From Acidobacteriota bacterium (GTDB lineage: Bacteria; Acidobacteriota; Blastocatellia; UBA7656), in contig JBFMDH010000008.1 of the NCBI GenBank assembly GCA_040754075.1, positions 190,646 to 254,645 of the forward strand: a stretch of DNA of 64,000 nucleotides. Reading direction: 5' to 3'. Shown one piece after another: positions 30,641 through 39,546 of this stretch. The position numbers and the translations under genes were made by a program. How positions within the stretch are numbered: position 1 is the stretch's first letter; every line of letters starts with the position of its first letter. The notes beneath the pieces were generated by a model. The model was not told where the DNA came from. It was given only the letters and a program-made list of their open reading frames with translations, and searched no databases.

Positions 30641-32802
30641 TACTGTGTAGCATCTTTCACACAACGGAATCCGGTTTTCGGGAAGGCTTTGTCGGCTTCA
30701 ACATAACCTCTGTACGACCCATCGTGGCGTTGGTCGCCATCAAATGCGCCGCCGCGAATGACGCGATAATTGCCTGATGCCTCTTCGGGAATTTTGTCTG
30801 CGTTGCCCGGATAGAGGGCAAAGGTATCGGCAGTCCATTCCCAGACATTGCCAATCATATCGACCGCGCCGCTGGCGCTTTGCCCAGCAGGAAATTTGCC
30901 GACTTCGGTGATGGCTTTGGTCTGAATGTTTGCCATACCGGATTTGAATTCATTGCCCCAGGGGTATTTCTTGCCTTCGAGTCCGCGGGCGGCGGCTTCC
31001 CATTCGGCTTCCGTAGGCAACCGTTTGCCAGCCCATTTCGCATAATCAGTGGCGTCCTGCCAGGTGATGTTGACCACCGGAAAATTATCCTGCCCGGCTT
31101 TAAAGACGCCGTTTGCCCAATCGGACGGTGCCGCGTGACCTGTCGCGTCGATGAATTTTTTATATTCGCTGTTGGTGACTTCGGTTTTGTCTATGTAAAA
31201 AGCTTTGAGGGTGACGGTGTGTTTGGGCTTTTCAATATCCTCGCCGTCATCTCTGCCGATGGTGTAAGTTCCGCCTGCGACCAGCGCCATGCCTTCGGGG
31301 GTTGCCGGTGGCGCATTGGTGTTACTGTTTGCCGTATTGGTATTGGCGGTTGTCGAAGTGTTGGTGTTTGCCGAGGTGTTGGTGTTCGCGGCTGGGGGTT
31401 CGGGTTTTCTCAGCACAAACCACCAGATGGCTGCGGCTGCGCCCGCCAGGATGATTAAAACCATCGCCAGCGGTAACACCGGAAAGCCCTTCTTTTTTTG
31501 CGAAGGGAAAGGCGGATGCTGAACCGGTGGGTGTGGCATGGGCTGTTGCGCCGGTTGCGGATAAGCGACAACCGGCGGCGCTTGCATAGGCTGATTAACG
31601 GGTGGCGTTAAAATCGGAACCTGTTTGGTCGGCGCATTGGAAAAAGCATCACCGAGCAGATCGTTTGCTGCCGATTGAAAAGGTTGTGTGCCGGGCGGCT
31701 CAACAGTTGGCGGCGGGGTTACCGGATAAGGCGTCGCGTATTCATCGGTTTTAGGTTTCGCGAATACCGGTTCGTCGGCTTTTTCCGAAGTGAATGAAGA
31801 GACCACTTTGGTATGGGTGTCGGGTTCGGAAATCGCCGGGGGAACCGGTGCACCGGACACCTGCGTTGAAGCGGGCGGCTGAACCGGCTCAGAGGTAATC
31901 ATCTGCCAGCTTTCTTCAACCGGCAGTGCGGTTTCCGGCGGTGCAGGTTTTGCAACCGGTTCCTGAACCTGCGGTTTTTCCGGTTCAATAAAAAACGAAA
32001 TCTCCGGTTCAACACCATTGAAAACCGATTCGGTTGGTGCGGTTACGGAAGACACCGGGCTGGTCGTCGTGTCGGGTTTTAACGCCACAGTTTCCGAGTC
32101 GGCATTGTTGATGGCATCGGTCAGGCTGTGAATCGCCAGCGTTTCAATTTCGATTTTATCGGTTACTGCTTGCGGTGGTGGCGTTGGAGCCTGCGGTTTG
32201 GATTGAGGGATTGATGATAACGCGACGGTTTCACTATCTGCCTCAACAGTTGGCAGGGAACTGATCTCAATGGTGCTGCTTTGAACTTCCTGTGTCGGTT
32301 TGTTAGCCTCTTCGACCTCTGCCGGTGGCACATGAACCTGTGTGGCAAATTGCGCCGGGTGTTGTCCCGATGGCGTGGTGACTGCGTTCCCGCAGGTTTT
32401 GCAGTAGGCTGCGCCTTCGCTTAACATTGCGCCGCAAAACGAACAATGGACTTTTGAAGGGCGCAGGGCAGGCGGTGGTTCGGGAATTACCGGAGCGGGT
32501 GCCGTTTGTGAGAACGGTGCGGCGGCAACCACTTCACCGCAACGTAAACAATTGGTTACACCAAATGGCACGACCGCGCCGCAGCGCGCGCAAATCGGAC
32601 TAATCGGTTCCTGCGCAGCCTGTAAAATATTGGCTCCGCAACTATTGCAAAACGCCCAATCGCCTTGTACGGGAGTTGAACAGACCGGGCATTTTTGCAG
32701 GTGCGTGGTGACGGTGCGCTTTTCACGCAGGACTTGCCCGCACCATTTGCAGTATGTCATTCCATCAGGAAAATCAGCTTTACAAATGTCACAATACATC
32801 AT
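30640..32802 (-). CDS. Zinc-ribbon, proline-rich, membrane-anchored SUMF1-like protein
   Basis: The 720-residue product has four zinc ribbons at the N-terminus (CDICKADF…CKWCG, CPVCSTPV…CNSCG, CARCGAVV…CLRCG, CSFCGAML…CKTCG, residues 4-140). A Pro/Glu/Thr-rich region (about 145-440) and one membrane helix (about 446-468, VLPLAMVLIILAGAAAAIWW) follow, then an Asn/Thr linker and a SUMF1/formylglycine-enzyme-like domain (about 500-718). That domain shows VTNSEYKKFIDATGH, RLPTEAEWEAAARG and VIRGGAF…GFRC. The FGE active-site cysteine pair is absent, so sulfatase maturation is unlikely. The zinc ribbons are cytoplasmic and the SUMF1 domain external, suggesting a transmembrane link. It starts at ATG-ATG. 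Confidence 0.8.
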   Translation of the reverse strand: MMYCDICKADFPDGMTYCKWCGQVLREKRTVTTHLQKCPVCSTPVQGDWAFCNSCGANILQAAQEPISPICARCGAVVPFGVTNCLRCGEVVAAAPFSQTAPAPVIPEPPPALRPSKVHCSFCGAMLSEGAAYCKTCGNAVTTPSGQHPAQFATQVHVPPAEVEEANKPTQEVQSSTIEISSLPTVEADSETVALSSIPQSKPQAPTPPPQAVTDKIEIETLAIHSLTDAINNADSETVALKPDTTTSPVSSVTAPTESVFNGVEPEISFFIEPEKPQVQEPVAKPAPPETALPVEESWQMITSEPVQPPASTQVSGAPVPPAISEPDTHTKVVSSFTSEKADEPVFAKPKTDEYATPYPVTPPPTVEPPGTQPFQSAANDLLGDAFSNAPTKQVPILTPPVNQPMQAPPVVAYPQPAQQPMPHPPVQHPPFPSQKKKGFPVLPLAMVLIILAGAAAAIWWFVLRKPEPPAANTNTSANTNTSTTANTNTANSNTNAPPATPEGMALVAGGTYTIGRDDGEDIEKPKHTVTLKAFYIDKTEVTNSEYKKFIDATGHAAPSDWANGVFKAGQDNFPVVNITWQDATDYAKWAGKRLPTEAEWEAAARGLEGKKYPWGNEFKSGMANIQTKAITEVGKFPAGQSASGAVDMIGNVWEWTADTFALYPGNADKIPEEASGNYRVIRGGAFDGDQRHDGSYRGYVEADKAFPKTGFRCVKDATQ

Positions 32803-32929
32803 ATCCCCAGGTTCCCAATCGTGTAGAATTTGCTGTGTAAATATACAGTTGCGAGGTGTCCGCGTCTACACTTTGAAGCAATCGACCGTCGAGCTAAGGC
32901 TTTGCAAAAATATTTCGCGAATTGAAAAT

Positions 32930-33616
32930 CTATTTTATGAAAATTATATTGTCCACAACAACCGTTCCGCTGATCGGTCTGCATTGTTCGCAATAAGCGG
33001 TCAGCGAAACCGAAGTCAATTGTTTTAATACCTCTTTGAGATTGACGCGGGTATCAACCCAGGAAGGTTGCGCCAGCGAATTCAAGGAAATTTTATAGGT
33101 ATTAAATCCCGCCCCGACCTTAAACGTGGTTTGCGGATAGGCAGGGAGATTTTTTATTCCAAGCCCTCGACTGGTGAATTCAAGCCTGAGTGAGGTCACT
33201 CCGGTGGCATAGATTTGCAATGACAGATATTTAAACCCCGTGACATCATCGCCAACCGGTTTGCCATCCTCATCGGCTCGCCCGTGAACTTCGACGCCAA
33301 CTCCGGCATATTGATTGGGCGCGAGCAATTCGTAATCGAAAGCCAGGGCGTGATTGGGGTCGTCTTTTTTCAGACGAACCAGTTCGGGACCTTTAAAACG
33401 ACTCTTCATAGTCGGGCTTTCCGAATAGGTATTGATTTGAATGTAGCCGCCGCGATTGCTGACCGGACGATTATCCTGAACCTTTTCAAAATCGGCATAA
33501 ACCAGATTATCGTCTTCGGCTGTCATGGGCGAATCGGAACTGACCGGGGTTGAAATCCTTCCTGAAAACAACAGCGCCAACAGGCCAGAGAGCATTATAT
33601 ATTTCACAGATTTCAT
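32930..33616 (-). CDS. Exported CIA30/CBM11-like protein
   Basis: The 228-residue product has a signal peptide (MKSVKYIMLSGLLALLFSG) and one beta-sandwich domain. The pattern YADFEKVQD at the start, FKYLSLQIYATG and LRLEFTS in the middle, and TVVVDNIIFIK at the end resembles CIA30/CBM11-type domains. The C-terminal domain of the amidohydrolase at 40495-42396 has the same layout and ends [16 protein letters not shown] lies 7 nt before the ATG and a good promoter lies upstream. The ligand is unknown. Confidence 0.65.
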   Translation of the reverse strand: MKSVKYIMLSGLLALLFSGRISTPVSSDSPMTAEDDNLVYADFEKVQDNRPVSNRGGYIQINTYSESPTMKSRFKGPELVRLKKDDPNHALAFDYELLAPNQYAGVGVEVHGRADEDGKPVGDDVTGFKYLSLQIYATGVTSLRLEFTSRGLGIKNLPAYPQTTFKVGAGFNTYKISLNSLAQPSWVDTRVNLKEVLKQLTSVSLTAYCEQCRPISGTVVVDNIIFIK

Positions 33617-33654
33617 ATGGATGTCCTTTGTTCTGACTTGTCGGAGCGGGGCGA

Positions 33655-33684
33655 ATTATATGGAGGTTGATGAAGGGATTTCAA
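33655..33684 (-). promoter_or_regulatory. Sigma-70-type promoter of the CIA30-like gene
   Basis: On the minus strand TTGAAA (33679-33684), an 18-nt spacer and a perfect TATAAT (33655-33660) lie about 40 nt before the ATG at 33616. Confidence 0.65.
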
Positions 33685-33725
33685 CGCAGATAATGCGGAA
33701 AAGCCAACAAAACTATAAAAAAACA

Positions 33726-34748
33726 TTACATCTCGCGTTCAATGATGAACTGCGGAATGCTGAGCAGCGCGTTGCGGTAATCGGAATCGGGAAGCACGCT
33801 GAGCGCCTGAGTGGCTTCCTTTGCATAGCGAAAGGCTTCATCACGGGCGCGACTGAGTGAGCCATGGTTTTCGATTAACTCGAGAACCTCTTCAATCGAA
33901 ACCGATTCAAAGCCGCCTTCATGCATCACGGTTTCCAGTTTACTGCGATATTCGGGATGGGCTTCGAGTAAATAGATAAGCGGCAAGGTCAGCTTGCCTT
34001 CGCGTAAATCATTGACCACGGGTTTTCCGAGTTTGTCTTCGGTGGAGATGAAATCCAGGACATCATCAATCAATTGAAAAGCGATGCCCACCGATAACCC
34101 GTAATGCGCCAGGGCGCGTCGCTGCTCGGCGTTGGTTTTGGCAACCAGCGCGCCGATTTCCGCACAGGCGCGAAACATAAAGGCGGTTTTGCGCCGCACG
34201 ATTTCCAGATGTTGGTTTTCAGTAATTGCCGAATTGCCGATCAGTGAGAGTTGCAGAATTTCACCTTCGACCATCAACCGGGTCATCTCCGTAAGCGCTT
34301 CAAGAATTTCAAAACTGCGTTCGTGTAAACTGACATCAAACGCCGTCATGTAGAGCCAGTCACCGACGAGCACCGAAACGTTGTTGCCCCATTTGGCATT
34401 TGCCGAGGCGCGACCGCGACGCACACTTGCCTCATCAATGATGTCGTCGTGAATGAGAGTTGCCGAATGCAACATCTCCATCACTGCGCCCATACGAATT
34501 GCCGATTGCGAAGCGGGGTCGCCTGCGGCTCTGGCGGCAAGAATCAAAAGCGCCGGGCGAACCCGTTTGCCGCCGCTTTCAAACAGGTGGGTGACCACTT
34601 CCGAAACCGTAGCGGAAACCGATTGCGCCTGATGGGCAAGCTCTTCTTCAACGCGCAATAATTCCGGGCGAATGAGTGAAAAAATCTCTATAGGTGACAT
34701 CTGTACGTTGGCGGATTGATGTTCCTCAACGGTCAAACCGGTTGACAT
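33726..34748 (-). CDS. Polyprenyl diphosphate synthase
   Basis: The 340-residue product is an all-trans prenyltransferase. It has SGGKRVRPALLIL near residue 59, the first aspartate-rich motif HDDIIDEASVRRG at about 100-112, and the second motif LIDDVLDF near residue 235. It extends allylic diphosphates with isopentenyl diphosphate to a long-chain polyprenyl diphosphate, probably for quinone side chains. The exact chain length cannot be read. ATG 34748 is preferred over a longer open extension. Length fits octa/heptaprenyl synthases. Confidence 0.92.
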   Translation of the reverse strand: MSTGLTVEEHQSANVQMSPIEIFSLIRPELLRVEEELAHQAQSVSATVSEVVTHLFESGGKRVRPALLILAARAAGDPASQSAIRMGAVMEMLHSATLIHDDIIDEASVRRGRASANAKWGNNVSVLVGDWLYMTAFDVSLHERSFEILEALTEMTRLMVEGEILQLSLIGNSAITENQHLEIVRRKTAFMFRACAEIGALVAKTNAEQRRALAHYGLSVGIAFQLIDDVLDFISTEDKLGKPVVNDLREGKLTLPLIYLLEAHPEYRSKLETVMHEGGFESVSIEEVLELIENHGSLSRARDEAFRYAKEATQALSVLPDSDYRNALLSIPQFIIEREM

Positions 34749-34904
34749 AAAAAATAAGACTCCAAGTTGATGTTCCTTGAATGGCAGCGCATTCAACCTT
34801 CTCAATCGCCAGCCAATTTGTATATTAACGAAGTGAGCAATAATAGCAAACGCCTGACAGTCAACGCAAAAGCTCACAGTTTTTGCGTCGTGGTTGATGG
34901 CAAA

Positions 34905-34929
34905 GAAAAAGGCGGCAATGCGACCGCCT
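34905..34929 (-). terminator. Terminator after the thymidine kinase gene
   Basis: A 6-bp GC stem AGGCGG/CCGCCT (34910-34915 with 34924-34929) is followed on the minus strand by TTTTTC. It lies 28 bp after the stop at 34957. Confidence 0.7.
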
Positions 34930-34956
34930 CAATCCTGACAAATTAGAAAAACGATT

Positions 34957-35571
34957 TTACGAACGGACGCCAACCTGTTCGACTTTTGCCTGTTCGGTTC
35001 GCGCTTCTTCGTTGGCGCGGTAAATTTCATAGCATTGCCGACAACGCGCTTCATAAGAAATATCGCCGACTTCGATTTGCGAATTGCCGCCCGAAACCCG
35101 CTGTGAATAATGCGCGGCATTGCCACAACGCACACAGACCGCGTGCATCTTGGCAACATACTCGGCAACCGCCAAAAGCGCGGGCATCGGCCCAAACGGT
35201 CGCCGCATATAATCCTGATCGAGTCCCGCGACAATTACGCGAACCCCGGCGTCTGCAAGTTCCATACAGACATCGACGATGTCATTATCGAAGAATTGCA
35301 CTTCATCAACGCCGACCACGCGCACGCCAAAGGTCAAATGATTGCGCAATTCTTTGGTGCTGCTGACGGCGATGGCTTCAACCGTGCGATTATCGCGCGA
35401 CACAATTCGTTTGGTATCGAAGCGGTCATCAATGACCGGCTTGAAAATCTGCACGCGCTGGCGGGCAATTTCCGCGCGTCTGACCCGGCGAATCAATTCT
35501 TCGCTTTTGCCGCTGAACATGCCCCCCGCGATCACTTCTATCCACCCACCTTTTTGATTAAATCCGTCCAT
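34957..35571 (-). CDS. tdk: Thymidine kinase, type II
   Basis: The 204-residue product has the P-loop GGMFSGKSEEL (residues 16-26), the DEVQFFD motif near residue 92, and a zinc-binding lasso domain with CVRCGNA and CRQCYEIY near residues 145-190. It phosphorylates thymidine with ATP in the salvage pathway. AGGAG lies 5 nt before the ATG. The C-terminus has a short unrelated tail. The TPR gene ends 42 bp upstream and may be co-transcribed. Confidence 0.95.
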   Translation of the reverse strand: MDGFNQKGGWIEVIAGGMFSGKSEELIRRVRRAEIARQRVQIFKPVIDDRFDTKRIVSRDNRTVEAIAVSSTKELRNHLTFGVRVVGVDEVQFFDNDIVDVCMELADAGVRVIVAGLDQDYMRRPFGPMPALLAVAEYVAKMHAVCVRCGNAAHYSQRVSGGNSQIEVGDISYEARCRQCYEIYRANEEARTEQAKVEQVGVRS

Positions 35572-35612
35572 TTACTCTCCTTTGGAATGATGGAAAATTT
35601 TTTTAGTTGTGG

Positions 35613-36185
35613 TTAATTGAGCTTGCTTTGTACTGTTCTAAACGCTTTGATTGCCAGTTTGTAATTCGGGTTCAAATCGATGGCGGTTTTATATTCGTTT
35701 AATGCCTCGAATAACTTCCCTTGCGTTTGATAGACCCGACCCAAATTGAAATAGGGATAAAATACCGGCTCATAACGCCGCGCCTGTTTGGCTTTTTCGA
35801 GCCAGTCAATGGCATTGCGCAAATCGCCCTGGTCAATCAAATAAGCCCCGATGTCGTTGTACGGGTTGCCGAAATCCGGGTCAACGGCAATGGCTTGATG
35901 GCATTCTTCAATCGCTTCGTCGGGCATCCCCATAAAACTATAAGTCCAGCCTAAAAAGGTATGAGCTTCGGCGGTCGGATAAATTTCAATCGACTGTTTG
36001 TACCAATCCGCTGCTTCATCAAGATTGCCATCCATTTGCGCTTCATAAGCTCGCTGGAAAAAATTCAATGCCTCGCGTTTGCGCCCGGCATCACGTTCCG
36101 TCAGGTATTCATCCTTGCCGAAAGGCATGTCTCCGATGCCGGTTTGCAAACTGACGAATGCGGTTTTTTCTTCAAGCTTATCCAT
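35613..36185 (-). CDS. Tetratricopeptide-repeat protein
   Basis: The 190-residue product has about four TPR units between residues 40 and 185: ALNFFQRAYEAQMDGNLDEA, AEAHTFLGWTYSFMG, PYNDIGAYLIDQGDLRNAI and PYFNLGRVYQTQGKL. No signal peptide is present, so it is probably cytoplasmic. The partner is unknown. It lies directly before tdk on the same strand. Confidence 0.85.
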   Translation of the reverse strand: MDKLEEKTAFVSLQTGIGDMPFGKDEYLTERDAGRKREALNFFQRAYEAQMDGNLDEAADWYKQSIEIYPTAEAHTFLGWTYSFMGMPDEAIEECHQAIAVDPDFGNPYNDIGAYLIDQGDLRNAIDWLEKAKQARRYEPVFYPYFNLGRVYQTQGKLFEALNEYKTAIDLNPNYKLAIKAFRTVQSKLN

Positions 36186-36265
36186 ACTTTCAAGTGACGA
36201 AAACCGATTGGCTTATCCGGTAGATAGTTTAACTGATTGCAAACCAGCCCAACCATCAAACCGCA

Positions 36266-36598
36266 TTACACTTTATTCGGATTGGGAGCCATAAAGACCA
36301 GCAGCGAAACCCGTTCACTCGAAGCGTTGCGAACCCCGTGCGCCACATCTGCGGGTGCGAATACCACATTATCTTTCCCTAATTCATGGGCTTCACCGCC
36401 GATGTGAAAAAGCGCTTTGCCATCCAGGACGACATAGATTTTATCTGCACCCTGGTGCGCGTGAATCTTCTGTTCCTGACCGGGTTCCAGACAATAGAGG
36501 TCGGCAAACATCTTGTCGGTTTCAAACAGATTGACCTTCTGCATCTTTTCAGCAGAAAAGCGTTTTTCGGACAGAAGATTTTTAAATGAGGTTATCAC
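36266..36598 (-). CDS. Small cupin-domain protein
   Basis: The 110-residue product is a single cupin barrel. The metal site pattern EQKIHAHQGADKIYVVLDG is near residue 50, followed by FAPADVAHGVRN near residue 85, giving the expected His set. The start is GTG 36598; an internal ATG at 36544 would remove 18 residues. No Shine-Dalgarno is clear for either. The role is unknown. Confidence 0.8.
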   Translation of the reverse strand: MITSFKNLLSEKRFSAEKMQKVNLFETDKMFADLYCLEPGQEQKIHAHQGADKIYVVLDGKALFHIGGEAHELGKDNVVFAPADVAHGVRNASSERVSLLVFMAPNPNKV

Positions 36599-36627
36599 TT
36601 AACTGGCTCGCCAATGATTTTCTGAAA

Positions 36628-36678
36628 ATGAGTGGAAGGCGGTGGCATTGATTTAAGAGGTCAATGCCTTCCACTCAT
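36628..36678 (-). terminator. Terminator-like hairpin after the cytochrome gene
   Basis: The arm 36628-36651 pairs with 36661-36678 (ATGAGTGGAAGGC…ATTGA with TCAATGCCTTCCACTCAT), interrupted by a six-base bulge. On the minus strand the stem is followed by ATTTTC. It lies about 33 bp after the stop at 36711. Confidence 0.55.
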
Positions 36679-36710
36679 TCAACCCGCAACCGCTTTAAAA
36701 TTCATTCGAT

Positions 36711-37301
36711 TTATTCAGCCGGTTTTGCTTGTCCCCGGTGGCAGGTGAAGCAACTGACGCGGCCTGTGCTTCCCAGTTTGGCATTCGTCTCGCGTACCAG
36801 CGCAATCATTTTGCGCGCCGTCTGTTTGGTCGGCTTATCATCTTTTTCAAAATGATCCGGGATGTGGCAGTAGGTACATTCGACGCCCAGCGAATCTTTA
36901 AAGGCGAACATAATTTTATTGATACGTTCGGACGGCAGCCCTTTTAACAACTGAATGTTTTTATATTTTTTCTCGGCGCGTTCTTCCGTGCTGCTTGCCG
37001 GTAAGGGATCAAGCGAAGGCAATTCGACGCCGCCAACCGGTGTCGTTGGACTGGTTGTGCCCCGCGCCTGTTCTTCAGGCGTAAGCGGTCGCGCAGGCGT
37101 CGGATTGTTCGGGTCAACAGTTGGATGACCGGCGGGCAATTGCGGTGTGTCCCCTGAATTGACAGAGGTTTGCGGTGACGCGCTGCCCGGAGTTGCGGGA
37201 GCGTTTGCCGGCGGTTTCCACGTCCAGTTTGCCACGAAAAAACCGATAAACAAACCCAGTAGAATGCCGACTATGCCAAAACCAATTTCGTCTTTTTTCA
37301 T
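36711..37301 (-). CDS. Photosynthetic-reaction-centre-type cytochrome c, two-haem form
   Basis: The 196-residue product has an N-terminal membrane anchor (about 7-26, GFGIVGILLGLFIGFFVANW), a Pro/Thr-rich linker to residue 105, and a cytochrome domain with NIQLLKGLPSERINKIMFAF followed by CTYCH (142-146) and CFTCH (184-188). This resembles the CytoC_RC family, whose reaction-centre subunits carry four haems; only two are present here. Such half-length proteins are widespread in non-phototrophic Acidobacteriota. It would be a periplasmic electron carrier held at the inner membrane. No reaction-centre gene is nearby. Confidence 0.82.
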   Translation of the reverse strand: MKKDEIGFGIVGILLGLFIGFFVANWTWKPPANAPATPGSASPQTSVNSGDTPQLPAGHPTVDPNNPTPARPLTPEEQARGTTSPTTPVGGVELPSLDPLPASSTEERAEKKYKNIQLLKGLPSERINKIMFAFKDSLGVECTYCHIPDHFEKDDKPTKQTARKMIALVRETNAKLGSTGRVSCFTCHRGQAKPAE

Positions 37302-37316
37302 GTGATGATTCCTATT

Positions 37317-37344
37317 TTGACTTATGATAGAGCGAATCTAATAA
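37317..37344 (+). promoter_or_regulatory. Promoter of the peroxiredoxin gene
   Basis: TTGACT (37317-37322) and TAATAA (37339-37344) are separated by 16 nt in the divergent spacer. The peroxiredoxin ATG lies 64 nt downstream. Confidence 0.5.
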
Positions 37345-37407
37345 TAATAATTGCGTTCAACAGAGCGCAAATACTAGCACACTAAATTAAGGAGAACAAA
37401 ACTAGCG

Positions 37408-37872
37408 ATGATACCCGAAGTCGGAGACCAAGCGCCTGCTTTCAAGCTGACCAATGCGGAAGGCAAATCTGTCAAACTGAGCGATTTTAAGGGCAAACGC
37501 CTCGTCCTCTATTTTTACCCGAAAGATGATACGCCGGGCTGCACCAAAGAAGCCTGCGGATTTCAACAAGACCTGCAACCCATCGAAGCTAAAAACACCG
37601 TGGTCATCGGCGTATCTGCCGATAGTGAAGCATCGCATCAAAAGTTTGCCGGAAAATATGGGCTGACTTTTCCACTACTTGCCGACACCAATCACGAAGT
37701 CGCCGAAGCCTACGGCGTCTGGCAGGAAAAAAATAATTACGGCAAAAAATACTGGGGCATTAAACGCACGACCTTCATCATTGATGAAAAAGGCAAAATC
37801 GCTCACGTCTTTAAAAAAGTCGATACCGCTAATCACAGCCGCGATGTGCTTGCGGTTCTCGATAAGCTTTAA
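37408..37872 (+). CDS. bcp: Peroxiredoxin, Bcp/PrxQ type
   Basis: The 154-residue product has the thioredoxin fold and the PrxQ active site DDTPGCTKEACGF with peroxidatic Cys45 and resolving Cys50. It also shows FYPKD and the C-terminal GIKRTTFIIDEKG strand. It reduces hydrogen and organic peroxides using thioredoxin. AAGGAG precedes the ATG at a long spacing of 13 nt. It is divergent from the cytochrome gene. Confidence 0.94.
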   Translation: MIPEVGDQAPAFKLTNAEGKSVKLSDFKGKRLVLYFYPKDDTPGCTKEACGFQQDLQPIEAKNTVVIGVSADSEASHQKFAGKYGLTFPLLADTNHEVAEAYGVWQEKNNYGKKYWGIKRTTFIIDEKGKIAHVFKKVDTANHSRDVLAVLDKL

Positions 37873-38123
37873 GTCATCCGTAATTGATAGCCATGAATGT
37901 ATCAGGCAGAGGATGTTTTTCTAAGCATCCTCAATGCTTCTCCAGTCAACAGAGGGTTCTCACAAAGCGGGCACAGAGGTTGCTTAATAAATCGGCAACT
38001 CTGCTGTTGGGATTTTGAGGCAACTTGAAAAGTTACATACGAGTCCAACCATTACGTGCCTGGGAAGGTTGAACGCTCAATGAAATCACTAATAACCATC
38101 AACGGTTTGTCAGGGAGAACCCC

Positions 38124-39395
38124 ATGTTTTTTAAACAAACGCAATTCATGAAATTAATCGCCGTGTTTTTTCTGGTGAGTTTTTCAACCGGGTGGCTGTT
38201 GCCCGCAGGTTCAACAGTTGAACATCACCGTTACCCTCATTCAAAAAATCACCATGCGGAGCAAAAAACAATGAACCTTGACCCGAAATTTATGACCGCC
38301 AATCGTCAATTCGGATTTAAACTTTATGCGGAACTGGCGAAACATTCCGCCAATAAAAATATTTTCGTATCACCTGCCAGCATTTTATTTGCGCTTGCGA
38401 TGGCTTATAACGGCGCAGAAGGTGAAACCGCCGAAGCGATGCGCAAGGCAATGCAACTTCAAAATTTCAAACTCGAAGACCTCAATGCCGCCAATCAGGC
38501 GCTGAAAAAAATGCTCGAAACCGCCGACCCCAAAGTGCAAATGCAAATTGCCAATTCGTTGTGGGTAAAACAGGGCGCACATTTCAATCCGACGTTTGCC
38601 ACCGCCAATCAGACATTCTACAACGCCGAAGCTCGCGAGCTTGATTTTCTAAGCCCTGCGGCTGCTGCAACCATCAATCGTTGGGTCAATGACAACACTC
38701 GTGGAAAGATAGATAAAATCGTTGACCAGATTGACCGCGACATCATTCTATTTTTAATCAATGCCATCTATTTCAAAGGGCAATGGACGAAAACTTTCGA
38801 CCCGAAAAATACCCGTGAAGAAAATTTCACGCTCGGTAGCGGTCAACAAAAACGTGTGCCGATGATGACGCAATCGGGAAGCTTTGAATATTTTGAAAAC
38901 GATAAATTTCAAGCCATCACTTTGCCTTACAGCAACCGCCTTTTTGAGATGGTGATTTTTTTACCGCGCGCGAACACTTCGCTTGCCGATTTTCACAAAT
39001 CGCTCACCGCAGAAAACTGGCAGAGTTGGACAACCCAATTTCGCGCTAAAGAAGGCAGCATCAGTTTGCCGCGGTTTAAAAGCGCTTATGAAGTCGAATT
39101 GAAGGCGGCGCTTGGGGCTTTAGGCATGGGACAGGCGTTTACTGATACCGCCAATTTCTCGAAGATGTTTCAGCCGCCGCAATCGGTCGCCATCTCGCAG
39201 GTGAAACATAAAGCTGTGGTCGAAGTGAATGAAGAAGGCACCGAAGCCGCTGCGGTTACGTCAATCACCATGCGGACGACGAGTCTTGGCCCGCCGCCAT
39301 TTAGAATGGTGGTTGACCATCCGTTTTTCTTCGCCATTCGCGAAAAACAGAGTGGGGCAATTTTATTTATGGGGTCAATCGTTGAGCCGAAATAG
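38124..39395 (+). CDS. Exported serpin
   Basis: The 423-residue product has a signal peptide (MKLIAVFFLVSFSTGWLLPA after a short leader) and a complete serpin fold. It shows NIFVSPASILFALAMAYNGA, NSLWVKQG, FLINAIYFKGQWTKTFD, and the C-terminal DHPFFFAIREKQSGAILFMG. The reactive-centre hinge NEEGTEAAAVTSI near residue 370 has the small residues required for loop insertion, so it should be an inhibitory serpin. The scissile bond falls in MRTTSLG, and the exact P1 cannot be fixed. It would protect the cell surface from serine or cysteine proteases. A strong terminator follows. Confidence 0.93.
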   Translation: MFFKQTQFMKLIAVFFLVSFSTGWLLPAGSTVEHHRYPHSKNHHAEQKTMNLDPKFMTANRQFGFKLYAELAKHSANKNIFVSPASILFALAMAYNGAEGETAEAMRKAMQLQNFKLEDLNAANQALKKMLETADPKVQMQIANSLWVKQGAHFNPTFATANQTFYNAEARELDFLSPAAAATINRWVNDNTRGKIDKIVDQIDRDIILFLINAIYFKGQWTKTFDPKNTREENFTLGSGQQKRVPMMTQSGSFEYFENDKFQAITLPYSNRLFEMVIFLPRANTSLADFHKSLTAENWQSWTTQFRAKEGSISLPRFKSAYEVELKAALGALGMGQAFTDTANFSKMFQPPQSVAISQVKHKAVVEVNEEGTEAAAVTSITMRTTSLGPPPFRMVVDHPFFFAIREKQSGAILFMGSIVEPK

Positions 39396-39421
39396 CGCGT
39401 GACCGATGCTATCGCTATTTC

Positions 39422-39461
39422 AACCGAAGCCTGAAATCAGGATTTCAGGCTTCGGTTTTTT
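39422..39461 (+). terminator. Rho-independent terminator after the serpin gene
   Basis: A perfect 16-bp stem (39422-39437 with 39442-39457) with the loop CAGG is followed by TTTT. It lies 26 bp after the serpin stop. Confidence 0.93.
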
Positions 39462-39546
39462 GTGAGTTTGAATATGTGCCAGGGTTACGACCGGAGAAGT
39501 TGCTTGCAAAACCCCGAAGGACAAAAGCATGAAGTTAAAGAAAAAG

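Noticed and set aside
37909..37932. Hairpin GAGGATG/CATCCTC after the peroxiredoxin gene as a terminator
   Set aside because: A 7-bp stem with a T-rich loop but no T-run after it; too weak to call.
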